In this document: positions 51,083 through 60,301 of the stretch, in pieces
How positions within the stretch are numbered: the stretch's first letter is position 1
Layout: every line of letters begins with the position of its first letter
Origin: an uncultured Brevibacillus sp.
Lineage (GTDB): Bacteria; Bacillota; Bacilli; Brevibacillales; Brevibacillaceae
NCBI RefSeq assembly: GCF_947502445.1
Contig: NZ_CANMZW010000013.1
Coordinates: forward strand, 1-64,000
Direction: 5' to 3'
DNA length: 64,000 nucleotides
Notes under the pieces: model-generated
Told to the model about the DNA's origin: nothing
What the model saw: only the letters and a program-made list of their open reading frames with translations
The model's database searches: none
Position numbers and translations under genes: made by a program

Positions 51083-52798
51083 TTACATTTCTTCCGGTGC
51101 AGCCAGACCCATAATTCGCAAGCCTTCCTTGAGAACGCAGACGACCGCAGCTACGAGCTGGAGGCGAGAAGCCTTAACGTCTTCTTCTTCCGCGAGAATG
51201 CGGACATTGGCATAAAATTTATTGAAGGATTGAGCGAGATCGATTACGTATTTTCCGATTTGCGATGGATCGAAATTTGCCGCTGCGCGATCAATCACTT
51301 CAGGGAAGCCGTTTAATAAAGTAATAACAGCCCATGCTTCCTTGCCATCCAAAGATCCTGGAGTCAGGCTAGTTGTAGACGAAGGCTGGTAATTTCCTTT
51401 ACGCAATAGCGAGCATGCGCGAGCGTGCGTGTATTGTACGTATGGACCGGTTTCACCTTCGAAGGTAAGCATTTCTTCCCATGAGAAGTTGATGTCGTTC
51501 AGACGGTAGTTTTTCAAGTCGTGGAAAATAACAGCGCCCACGCCAACCTGACGAGCAACGTCTTCTTTGTTTGCCAAGGCAGGATTTTTCTCCTCGATTA
51601 CTTTTTGCACATCGGCAATCGCTTGGGCAAAAACTTCTTCTAACAGAACAACCTTCCCTTTGCGGGTAGACATTTTTTTGCCGTCCTTGAGCATCATGCC
51701 GAACTGGATATGATGCATGTCAGCCGACCAGGAGTAGCCCATTTTCTCCAGCACTTTATAAAGCTGTTGGAAGTGGAGGCGTTGCTCGTTTCCTACCACA
51801 TAGAGAGCTTTGGCGAAATCGTATGATTCATGACGGAACAATGCTGCTGCCAAATCACGTGTAGCGTACAAGGTAGCGCCGTCCGATTTTTTGATCAGAC
51901 ATGGTGGCATGTTGTATTCATCGAGATTAACTACCATCGCCCCATCAGATTCGGTCAACAGACCTTTTTCCTCCAGAAGGGTAACGATGCGATCCATTTT
52001 GTCGTTGTAAAAAGCTTCGCCATTGGTAGAGTCGAACGACACGTTCATCAGGTCGTAAATTTTCATGAACTCCTTGAGCGACTCTTCACGGAACCATGTC
52101 CACAGATGCTCAGCCTCGGCGTCGCCGTCCTCCAACTTTTTAAACCATTCGCGCCCTTGGTCTTCCAAAGTAGGGTCGTTTTCAACTTTTTCATGAAAGC
52201 GAACATAAAGGCTCAGAAGCTCCTTGATCGGCTCAGCTTTTACCTTCTCCTCATCACCCCAAAGACGATAAGCCACGATCAGCTTGCCAAACTGTGTGCC
52301 CCAGTCACCCAAGTGATTGATTCGCACCGGCTCGTAGCCTTGTTTTTCCATAATGTTTGCGATAGCGTTACCGATTACAGTAGAGCGCAGGTGACCCATC
52401 GAAAATGGCTTAGCGATGTTCGGAGAGGAGAGGTCAATTGGAACCTTGCGTCCTTTTCCTTGGTTGCTGTCGCCGTACTGGCTGCCTTGTGCGAGAATCG
52501 TTCCGATCACTTGAACCGCTACGTCTTCTTGATTCAGGAAGAAATTTACATATGGTCCCACTGCCTTTGCTTCGTTTATAGGTGAGCCAGTGATTTGACC
52601 AGCTAGCTCAGCTGCGATCATAGGCGGAGCCTTGCGCAGTGCTTTTGCCAATTGGAAGCAAGGGAATGCGATATCACCCATAGCAGGGTTTGGTGGAGTC
52701 TCCAGCATAGCGTACACGTTTTCCATAGTAAAGCTGTCTACGCCAAGTGATGTGAGCGCAGAAGCAATCTTTTCTGCGACTTGATGTTTGTAACTCAT
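51083..52798 (-). CDS. argS: Arginyl-tRNA synthetase
   Basis: This 571-residue class I synthetase charges tRNA-Arg. It has the N-terminal Add-1 domain, the HIGH equivalent in AKPFSMGHLRST (about residue 133), KMSTRKG (about 375) typical of ArgRS and a C-terminal DALR anticodon-binding domain. ATG at 52798 gives a seven-base spacing from AAAGGAG; ATG at 52804 is too close. A T-box leader lies upstream. Confidence 0.95.
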   Translation of the reverse strand: MSYKHQVAEKIASALTSLGVDSFTMENVYAMLETPPNPAMGDIAFPCFQLAKALRKAPPMIAAELAGQITGSPINEAKAVGPYVNFFLNQEDVAVQVIGTILAQGSQYGDSNQGKGRKVPIDLSSPNIAKPFSMGHLRSTVIGNAIANIMEKQGYEPVRINHLGDWGTQFGKLIVAYRLWGDEEKVKAEPIKELLSLYVRFHEKVENDPTLEDQGREWFKKLEDGDAEAEHLWTWFREESLKEFMKIYDLMNVSFDSTNGEAFYNDKMDRIVTLLEEKGLLTESDGAMVVNLDEYNMPPCLIKKSDGATLYATRDLAAALFRHESYDFAKALYVVGNEQRLHFQQLYKVLEKMGYSWSADMHHIQFGMMLKDGKKMSTRKGKVVLLEEVFAQAIADVQKVIEEKNPALANKEDVARQVGVGAVIFHDLKNYRLNDINFSWEEMLTFEGETGPYVQYTHARACSLLRKGNYQPSSTTSLTPGSLDGKEAWAVITLLNGFPEVIDRAAANFDPSQIGKYVIDLAQSFNKFYANVRILAEEEDVKASRLQLVAAVVCVLKEGLRIMGLAAPEEM

Positions 52799-52839
52799 GT
52801 TCATTCTCCTTTCGATTGTAAAACGCTTCGGAACCTGAG

Positions 52840-53140
52840 CAACAAAAAAACCTCTACGTCTCCTATAAAAAAGAGACGAGAGGTGTTCTCCCGCGGTGCC
52901 ACTCTTGTTGTTTTTGCCACACGAATCAGAACGGGCAAAAACCGCTTAACCTGCTGTAACGGGCAGTCCCGGCAATACCCTACACAATCCTGGTGCTTTT
53001 ATGCACAACCAGGATGTTCAGGCCGCATCTCCGAGGGGCGCTTCCTCACATGGCGATCGCGTCGGGCTCGCACCATCCCCGACTCGCTTTGGCATCACAT
53101 ATGGAGTACTGTCCTCATCTACGATTCACTTTGTCTCTTG
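52840..53140 (-). promoter_or_regulatory. T-box leader (arginine) of argS
   Basis: On the minus strand the T-box core AGAGTGGCACCGCGG lies at 52891-52905 and the terminator pairs ACCTCTCGTCTC with GGAGACGTAGAGGT before T7 (52844-52885). The region GGAGATGCGGCCTGAA near 53023 is where the specifier is expected; CGG, an Arg codon, is the only Arg triplet in it. Candidate -10 TATAAT is at 53142-53147. Confidence 0.92.
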
Positions 53141-53268
53141 CATTATAAATGTTTGCTACCCTTGTTCGCAACACACTCTTCGTTTTTTCATTGTTTACGA
53201 TTGTTTTTCCGAAACACATACAACAACCTACATCTAAAAAGTGGTCGCTCCTCGGTGATTTTCATCGA

Positions 53269-53757
53269 TCAGGGTTGTTTTAAGATTTTATCCAAGGCAG
53301 CAAAGTATTCCTTTGTCAGTTTTTCTCTTTCTTCGGCACTCAGGTTTTCGGAATCAGCCCATTGCTGTTTGAATTGCTCCAGCTGCTCCAGCATCGCCAG
53401 CTCGGCCGCCGCTTCTTCCTCTAGATCATAATTTTCGGAAGGGTCAAATGGGATCAGGCGATTATCGTTACCGCTGCGCAAATAAGAGGAACGCCAGTTT
53501 TCCGGGAAGCGATAGGCCTGCTCCCCAAACATATATCCGAGAACGTCGTCGGAGTCGATCGGCAAAAAATGATCGTAATCGTCTCTGCGGCCACCCTCCG
53601 ACAAATTTATGTGGGAGAGGAAGTAGCGAAGGTAATGCTCGCCTGTTTCCGGATTCTTGACAATGGAATATGTTTCAAACTCGGATTTCTCCAGCTCCTT
53701 GAGTGTCTCCAAACAGGAGATGAATTCGTCTTTATCGCGAGGGAGTAATGAGTCCAT
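53269..53757 (-). CDS. Hypothetical acidic protein (162 aa)
   Basis: This acidic, soluble protein (LKELEKSEFETYSIVKNPET ... HINLSEGGRRDDYDHFLPID) has a helical Glu-rich C-terminus. No family recognised. ATG at 53757 follows AAAGGA; the frame extends to 53820 without support. It lies upstream of the argS T-box on the same strand. Confidence 0.6.
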   Translation of the reverse strand: MDSLLPRDKDEFISCLETLKELEKSEFETYSIVKNPETGEHYLRYFLSHINLSEGGRRDDYDHFLPIDSDDVLGYMFGEQAYRFPENWRSSYLRSGNDNRLIPFDPSENYDLEEEAAAELAMLEQLEQFKQQWADSENLSAEEREKLTKEYFAALDKILKQP

Positions 53758-53954
53758 AATCGTATCGTCCTTTCGATTTGCAATCAGCCCCATGATAACA
53801 AAAGCGGTTGGCTCTGACAATGAACCTTGAGCTGCCAGGTGTAATATGGTTTATAGCGCATAGGCAGAAACGGAAAAAATTTGGGCGGTATTGTCACAAA
53901 AACGTTTTAGCTGGATCAAATGTATGTCGTTGTACTCAAGGAGGTGAAAAGTAC

Positions 53955-54044
53955 GTGAATGCAAATGTCATGCCACAAGCAAGGAGGTGGCAGAACAGGT
54001 ATCATTTTCGGCAGCACTGGAAGAGAGGATTCGAAAAGAAATGA
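53955..54044 (+). other. Short ORF overlapping the YcdB-like gene start
   Basis: GTG at 53955 lies ten bases after AAGGAGGTG and encodes about 29 residues (MNANVMPQARRWQNRY...). It contains the AAGGAGGTG of the next gene and overlaps it out of frame, so it may couple translation. It is probably not a functional protein itself. Confidence 0.3.
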
Positions 54045-56117
54045 AAAGACAAACGAAATCGAGACGAAGGACTGTAGTGATGAGCGGTACGATAGCGGCA
54101 TGCTTGGCAGCCACGGTATGGCTCGGACAAGAGCAAGGCATGTTCACGATGGAAGGCACTCGTGCATCGCAGACACCTTCATCCGAACAGACCAACACGC
54201 ACAAAGTCAAAGTGTCAGCAAAAGAAGCGTTTGCCCCGCTCCTATTCACACTGCCGGAGCTTGCAGGCTTACGGTTGGAGGAACGAGGGAGTGTAAGTGA
54301 TATCAAGCAGGTTGCCCTAGTAAAAGGAGACCGCTATGAAGGAGAATTTGCCTACAATACGGCGACTGAACAGATTCAGTGGTATCGCTATGAAAAAGAG
54401 GAAGCTCGTGAAGGGGAGCTCCCGGACCTGAAGTCGGCAGAACAAAAAGCGAGAACGTTTCTTGCGTCTGTACTTGGGGAAGAAAGCAAGCAGTACACGG
54501 TTAAATCGGCGGGTGAATTGAAGGATGAAGGAATGCGAAATGGTTCATGGATCAATGTATCTTTCCAAAAGGAGCAGGAAGGTGCACGTATCCCGTTTGA
54601 CATTATTTCCGTGCAGATTGACAGCAAAGGTGAAGTGGCATTTTTCGGTCGTACAAACAAAGAGGAACAAGAACTGCTGGGGAAATTGACGAAGTCTCTT
54701 CCGGAGTTGAATCCATCGCCAACACTGGATAACAAATCGATGTATTACAACGGTTTCGAAATCATGCTTGGAAATGCAGAATCAGGCATTACTCAGCGTA
54801 TCAGGAAAAGCTGAGGATTTGCGGACCTATCGACTAACACAGCAAGTGGGGATGTGGAAGGAAGCCCCGGAAGCTCTGGCAAAGAAAACGGCAAACAATT
54901 TCCTGCAGGACATGCTTGGAGCGGACAGTAAAAATTACCGATACTCGTTCAAAAACGACTCGATCGAATACCAGCGATATTACAATGAGCTGCCGGTCAT
55001 GAATGATACGATCCGGATATCTGTTAATCAAGCGGGACGGATTGTCTATTATTCCAAAGAAGCGATGAAAAAGCATGAGCTTGCATCTTTTCCGGACGGG
55101 AAAACTGCCGTTTCTGTAGAGAAGGCAAAAAAGGAAATGGAAGCCAACATCAAATTAAACTACTTGCAGCAATTTCCTGTTAATCGCGATCGAGCATCAG
55201 GGAAGGTAACACAAACAAAGCCCCTGCTGGAGTATACGATGTCTGTATCCACCCCTCAGCTGGGTCAACCTTCTTCAGTGGGCTGGTACATTGAAGGAAC
55301 GAGTGGGAAGATTGCTTATAGCACCGGAAAAAATGGCCTTGACTACGATCGACGCAAGGAAGAACAAGCATTTGCGTTTCAACCCCCCGAAAGTTATAGC
55401 ATCGTTACGTCAAAAGAAGAAGCGAAGAAATTGCTGCAAAAAGAATTCGGTGTGAGTGTGGAGAGCTTCAAATATACCGAATACGACAACCGTGATCCAC
55501 AATCGAATCAAGTTCGAAAAAATTATATATGGACTGACAACAGCGAAAAGCGTTATGAAGTAGAAACCGATAAACAATCAGGACGAGTCATGGGGCTAGG
55601 AATGCCTCGCCAGGGTAGCCAAGTGACCATCAAGCGTGCGGAGGCGGAAAAGGTGGCTTTGGAGATGCTCGTGAAATACATCGATCCGGCGGTGAAGGAA
55701 GTGCAGCTGGCAGAGGTTGTCGAGCCTGGCGCTGCAACACCTGTGGCATCAGGCAACTGGGGATTTGAATTCTTCATGAGCAAAGACGGTATTCCTGTTC
55801 TCGATAAACGGCCAAATGAAGCATATATCGTGACTGTCGATCCTTCCACTGGGAAAGCAAACGGGTTTGAAAACAGAAGAGAGACAGATGAGCATGTGGA
55901 GCTCCCGGACGCAACCTCCGTTATTTCAAAGGAACAGGCTGTAGAACAGTATCTGCGCGCAATGCCATTGCAGCTTGTGTATCTTTTGAAAAATGAGGAC
56001 AATGAATGGCTCGATCGTCCGATACTGGCCTATATCCCTTGGAGTCATGACGAGAATGCAGGCAAGCTTTTGCATATTGATGCTCTAACGGGCGAAATCG
56101 TGAAGGAGCCGTACTAA
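53987..56117 (+). pseudogene. Frameshifted membrane-anchored YcdB/YcdC-type protein
   Basis: Two overlapping frames, 53987-54814 and 54768-56117, read as one protein of about 700 residues. The first has a basic cytosolic N-terminus and one helix (TVVMSGTIAACLAATVWLG), then PepSY/YcdB-like sequence ending NGFEIMLGN. The second continues at once with ALLSVSGKAEDLRTYRL and YcdB/YcdC-like repeats (GWYIEGTSGKIAY ... GFEFFMSKDGIPVLDKRPNE). The second frame has no ribosome site or signal peptide, so a +1 frameshift near 54768-54800 is more likely than two genes. The N-terminal start is uncertain because GTG at 53987 lies within AAGGAGGTG. Confidence 0.65.
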
Positions 56118-56123
56118 CAGAAA

Positions 56124-56180
56124 ACAAAAAAAGGGCTATGCAAAAGCCGCGCAAATGGCTTTGGCGATAGCCCCTTTTCT
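56124..56180. terminator. Bidirectional terminator
   Basis: AAAAAAGGGGCTAT-like and ATAGCCCCTTTTCT arms with an inner AAAGCC/GGCTTT stem separate the YcdB-like gene from convergent yjcZ. Confidence 0.8.
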
Positions 56181-56189
56181 AAAGGTCAA

Positions 56190-56300
56190 CTAGCAACCAC
56201 CGTCACACGAACACGCAACAATGACCAGCAGGATAAACAGTACGAGCACCAATGCGAAGCTGTCGCCAAAGAATCCGTTTCCGCAGTAAGAAGTACTCAT
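56190..56300 (-). CDS. YjcZ-family small sporulation protein
   Basis: This 36-residue peptide reads MSTSYCGNGFFGDSF, a hydrophobic LVLVLFILLVIVA helix and SCDGGC. It matches the YjcZ-type layout: polar Gly/Cys N-terminus, one membrane helix and a short end. ATG at 56300 follows AAGGAGGGG. Such peptides are made during sporulation in Bacilli; function is not known. Confidence 0.85.
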   Translation of the reverse strand: MSTSYCGNGFFGDSFALVLVLFILLVIVACSCDGGC

Positions 56301-56482
56301 TTTTGTTTCCCCTCCTTTCCGTTATGCTCTAGTCTATACACGAACGCACAGTTTGGCGTGGGCGAATGACTAGTGGTGATAAAAATGGGCGCAGAGGGAG
56401 CATGCAGGAGTAAATAATAGACAAATTCTCAATTGACGAAGAGACAGGGGGGTGTTAAGATACTGTCAAACGTCAATCACAA

Positions 56483-56511
56483 TTGACAAAAAACGAATAA
56501 CTCCATAAAAT
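56483..56511 (+). promoter_or_regulatory. Predicted promoter of the metH operon
   Basis: TTGACA (56483-56488), 17 bases, TAAAAT (56506-56511). The start near 56518 coincides with the riboswitch 5' end. Confidence 0.85.
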
Positions 56512-56517
56512 GTACGA

Positions 56518-56686
56518 CTCTTATCCAGAGAGGCAGAGGGACTGGCCTGATGAAGCCTCGGCAACCGGTAAAAATCCGGTGCCAATTCCAGCAAAGCTAC
56601 GTGCTTTGAAAGATAAGAGGATGGTTCAGGCGTTGCTGTATCCGCGGACAAATCCTCTTCTTTCTAAAAGAAGGGGATTTTTTTCG
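56518..56686 (+). promoter_or_regulatory. SAM-I riboswitch (S-box) with terminator
   Basis: P1 is CTCTTATC (56518-56525) with GATAAGAG (56612-56619). Canonical internal blocks follow: CAGAGAGGCAGAGGGACTGG, CTGATGAAGCCTCGGCAACC and GGTGCCAATTCCAGCAAAG. The terminator AATCCTCTTCTTT/AAGAAGGGGATT plus T7 lies at 56650-56684. When SAM is high the terminator forms and metH is shut off. Confidence 0.97.
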
Positions 56687-56822
56687 TGCATTAGGAATTT
56701 ACAAAATTCAAAAGGTCAGTATCAGAGCAAGCTCGACATTCGCCTGATGGTATGGCGTAGTCTGGTTTTCTCATCTTAGATCAAAGAAATAAGCCATTGC
56801 TGTGGAGAGAAGGAGCAAGTTG

Positions 56823-59800
56823 ATGAAACCTACTTTTCGTGAACAACTTTCCCGAAAAATTCTGATTTTGGATGGTGCGATGGGCACAATGCTGCAGCAG
56901 GCTAACCTGACTGCAGACGATTTCGGTGGCGAGGAATACGACGGCTGTAACGAGCTGCTGAATTTGACCAGACCTGATGTCATCCGGTCTATTCATGAAA
57001 AATATTTGGAAGCTGGAGCAGACATTGTAGAAACCAATTCGTTTGGTGGAGCTTCCATTGTCTTGGCCGAGTACGATGTGGCTGACAAGGACTTGGAGAT
57101 TAATATTGCAGCAGCACGCTTGGCGAAAGAAGCGGTCGATGCTTACTCCACCGAGGAGTGGCCACGCTTTGTCGCGGGTGCTATGGGGCCAACTACCAAA
57201 ACTCTCTCGCTTACGGGTGGCGTTACGTTTGAAGAATTGGTCGAGGCTTACTACCGTCAGGCAAAAGGCTTGATTATTGGTGGCTCTGACGTACTTCTTC
57301 TGGAGACCTCGCAAGACACCCTCAACGTCAAGGCGGGTGGAATCGGTATCCGCAAAGCATTTGATGAGCTGGGAAAAGAGCTTCCCGTGATGCTTTCAGG
57401 CACCATCGAGCCGATGGGAACGACATTGGCAGGTCAAAACATCGAAGCTTTTTATATCTCCCTGGAGCACTTAAAACCGGTAACGATTGGTTTGAACTGT
57501 GCGACAGGTCCAGAGTTTATGCGTGATCATCTCCGTACCTTGTCTGGTCTTGCCCATTGCGGAGTGAGCTGCTATCCCAATGCCGGGCTGCCAGATGAAA
57601 ACGGCCACTATCACGAAACCCCGCAAGGCCTCGCTTCCAAAATGCTCGCGTTTGCTGAACAAGGCTGGTTGAATGTCGCTGGTGGATGCTGCGGTACCAC
57701 GCCGGATCATATCAGGGCAATGGCTGAGGCGCTGAAGGATTGTAAGCCGCGCAGCGGTGCAAAAGATTCCGTAAGTGCTGTCTCCGGGATTGAAGTTGTG
57801 TATGTGGAAGACGACAATCGCCCTCTGCTGGTAGGGGAGCGTACAAACGTTATCGGCTCCAAAAAATTCCGTGATCTGATTGCAGCAGGTCAATATGAGG
57901 AAGCATCCGATATTGCCCGTGCACAGGTAAAGCGTGGAGCCCACGTCATCGACATTTGTTTGGCAGACCCGGATCGTGAAGAATACGAAGATATGGAAAA
58001 ATTCCTGCAATTCATCGTGAAAAAAGTAAAAGCCCCTCTCATGATTGACTCGACAGATGCCAAGGTGATGGAGCTGGGACTGCGCTATTCCCAAGGGAAA
58101 GCGATTCTGAACTCGATTAACCTGGAGGATGGACTCGAACGGTTTGAAGAGGTAGCTCCACTCATCCGCAAATATGGGGCTGCGGTCGTTGTCGGAACAA
58201 TTGAAGAAGCAGGGATGGCGGTTACGCGTGAAAAGAAGCTGGAGGTCGCAAAGCGCTCCTACGATATCCTTGTCAAGCAATACGGCATGAACCCGCAAGA
58301 TATCATCTTCGATCCACTCGTATTCCCGGTGGGAACCGGTGATGAACAATATATCGGTTCTGCAAAAGAAACAGTCGAAGGCATTCGCTTAATCAAGCAA
58401 GCCATGCCAGAGTGCAAGACCATTTTGGGTGTGAGTAACGTTTCCTTTGGTTTGCCAGCAGCGGGACGCGAGGTGTTGAATGCAGTCTTCCTGTATCACA
58501 CCACAGTAGCAGGTCTTGACTATGCGATCGTCAACACAGAGAAACTGGAGCGCTACGCTTCGATTCCAGAGAGCGAAAGAAAGCTGTCCGAAGCGCTGTT
58601 GTTTGAAACGAATGACGAGACACTGGCAGCCTTTACTGAATTTTATCGTCAAAAGAAAAAGGAAGTGAGTGTCGAGGTATCCTCACTAACCTTGGAAGAG
58701 CGTCTGGCTCGCTATGTGGTGGAGGGCTCCAAAGACGGTTTGACCGAAGATCTGAAGCTGGCTTTGGAAAAATACGCACCACTCGAAATCATCAACGGAC
58801 CTTTGATGACAGGGATGGAAGAGGTCGGCCGACTGTTTAACGGAAACCAGCTGATCGTAGCAGAGGTTTTGCAAAGTGCGGAAGTCATGAAAGCATCCGT
58901 ATCCTTCTTGGAGCCTTTCATGGAGAAATCGGACGCAGCCGCCAAAGGAAAGATTCTCTTGGCTACGGTCAAAGGTGATGTACACGATATCGGCAAAAAC
59001 CTGGTCGAAATTATTTTGGCTAACAATGGCTATGAAGTCGTTAACTTGGGGATCAAGGTACCGCCTGAACAGTTGATTGCGGCTTGCAGAGAACAAAAGC
59101 CAGATGCAATCGGTTTGTCAGGCCTGTTGGTAAAATCCGCACAGCAGATGGTAATCACCGCGCAAGATTTGCGTGAAGCAGGTATTGATGTTCCGATGAT
59201 GGTAGGTGGGGCAGCGCTCACTCGCAAGTTCACGTCGAATCGGATTGCACCGGAATATAAAGGAATCGTTTTGTATGCCAAAGACGCGATGGACGGACTG
59301 GATCTCGTGAATCGCCTGCAAAATCCGCAAGAGCGGGAACGTCTCGTCGAGGAACAACAAAATCTGATTGAGGCGGCGGCTACGGCACAACCGGTAGTCG
59401 AAGTGAAAAAATCGACTTTGCCAGCTCGTTCCGCGATCAGTCGGACGGTGTCGATTCATTTGCCACCAGATTGTGAAAGACATGTCCTGCGTTCGTATCC
59501 GATCAGCCATTTGCAGCCTTATCTGAATCTGCGGATGCTTCTGGGAAAACACCTTGGTGTTCGTGGGAATGTCGACAAGCTGCTTGAAGCGGGCGACGAA
59601 AAAGTTGTGCAATTGTATGAACTGGTAGAGGAACTCTTAAGTGATGCAAAACAAAACGGAACGATCACTGCACATGGTGTGTACCAGTTCTTCCCGGCGC
59701 AAGCAGACGGCAATGATGTTTTGGTCTATGATCCAAAGGATCAAACAAAGCTGTTGGAGCGCTTTTCGTTCCCGCGCCAGCCGGAAGAGCCACATCTGTG

Positions 59801-60269
59801 CCTGTCAGACTTCCTGCGTCCTGTCGATAGCGGGGAAATGGATTACGTCGGATTCTTGACCGTAACGGCTGGCGGTGGCATTCGCGAACAGTCTACCGAG
59901 CTCAAGGAGCGTGGCGACTATCTTCGCTCACACGTACTCCAGGCGCTAGCACTGGAGCTTGCTGAGGCATTTGCGGAACGTGTCCACCACATCATGCGTG
60001 ATGGCTGGGGTATTCCTGATCCACCAGAAATGACGATGCTGGAGCGTTTCGGTGCTCGTTACCAAGGCATTCGCGTATCGTTTGGTTATCCTGCATGCCC
60101 GAGCCTGGAGGATCAAGCTCAGCTGTTCCGACTGCTGCAGCCGGAAAACATCGGTATCCACCTGACAGAGGGCTTCATGATGGAACCGGAGGCATCGGTA
60201 TCTGCGATGGTTTTCGCACACCCAGAGGCGCGTTACTTTAATGCAGGACCTTCCGTTTTTGAAGCATAG
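56823..60269 (+). CDS. metH: Cobalamin-dependent methionine synthase
   Basis: This 1148-residue enzyme transfers the methyl group of methyl-tetrahydrofolate to homocysteine through cobalamin. The modules are in the standard order. The homocysteine/Zn barrel has LNCATGP (about 225) and GGCCGTTPDH (about 287). The pterin barrel begins VGERTNVIGSKKF (about 337), followed by the helical cap. The B12 domain has VHDIGKN (cobalt-ligating His about 721) and GLSGLLVKS. The reactivation domain binds SAM. ATG at 56823 follows GAAGGAG at seven bases. It is under the SAM riboswitch and followed by a homocysteine methyltransferase/MTHFR fusion. Confidence 0.96.
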   Translation: MKPTFREQLSRKILILDGAMGTMLQQANLTADDFGGEEYDGCNELLNLTRPDVIRSIHEKYLEAGADIVETNSFGGASIVLAEYDVADKDLEINIAAARLAKEAVDAYSTEEWPRFVAGAMGPTTKTLSLTGGVTFEELVEAYYRQAKGLIIGGSDVLLLETSQDTLNVKAGGIGIRKAFDELGKELPVMLSGTIEPMGTTLAGQNIEAFYISLEHLKPVTIGLNCATGPEFMRDHLRTLSGLAHCGVSCYPNAGLPDENGHYHETPQGLASKMLAFAEQGWLNVAGGCCGTTPDHIRAMAEALKDCKPRSGAKDSVSAVSGIEVVYVEDDNRPLLVGERTNVIGSKKFRDLIAAGQYEEASDIARAQVKRGAHVIDICLADPDREEYEDMEKFLQFIVKKVKAPLMIDSTDAKVMELGLRYSQGKAILNSINLEDGLERFEEVAPLIRKYGAAVVVGTIEEAGMAVTREKKLEVAKRSYDILVKQYGMNPQDIIFDPLVFPVGTGDEQYIGSAKETVEGIRLIKQAMPECKTILGVSNVSFGLPAAGREVLNAVFLYHTTVAGLDYAIVNTEKLERYASIPESERKLSEALLFETNDETLAAFTEFYRQKKKEVSVEVSSLTLEERLARYVVEGSKDGLTEDLKLALEKYAPLEIINGPLMTGMEEVGRLFNGNQLIVAEVLQSAEVMKASVSFLEPFMEKSDAAAKGKILLATVKGDVHDIGKNLVEIILANNGYEVVNLGIKVPPEQLIAACREQKPDAIGLSGLLVKSAQQMVITAQDLREAGIDVPMMVGGAALTRKFTSNRIAPEYKGIVLYAKDAMDGLDLVNRLQNPQERERLVEEQQNLIEAAATAQPVVEVKKSTLPARSAISRTVSIHLPPDCERHVLRSYPISHLQPYLNLRMLLGKHLGVRGNVDKLLEAGDEKVVQLYELVEELLSDAKQNGTITAHGVYQFFPAQADGNDVLVYDPKDQTKLLERFSFPRQPEEPHLCLSDFLRPVDSGEMDYVGFLTVTAGGGIREQSTELKERGDYLRSHVLQALALELAEAFAERVHHIMRDGWGIPDPPEMTMLERFGARYQGIRVSFGYPACPSLEDQAQLFRLLQPENIGIHLTEGFMMEPEASVSAMVFAHPEARYFNAGPSVFEA

Positions 60270-60301
60270 ATGAAAAATGATAAACGAGAGAAGTGATTTC
60301 A

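Noticed and set aside
51830-52585. 251-residue plus-strand ORF
   Set aside because: Antisense to argS; no start signal and no family features.
53808-54044. A sigma-factor gene before the membrane-anchored YcdB-like protein (anti-sigma pair)
   Set aside because: The frame contains no sigma region 2 or 4 features and only its last 29 codons have a plausible start.
57471-58349. 292-residue minus-strand ORF
   Set aside because: Antisense to metH, whose domains are intact across this stretch.
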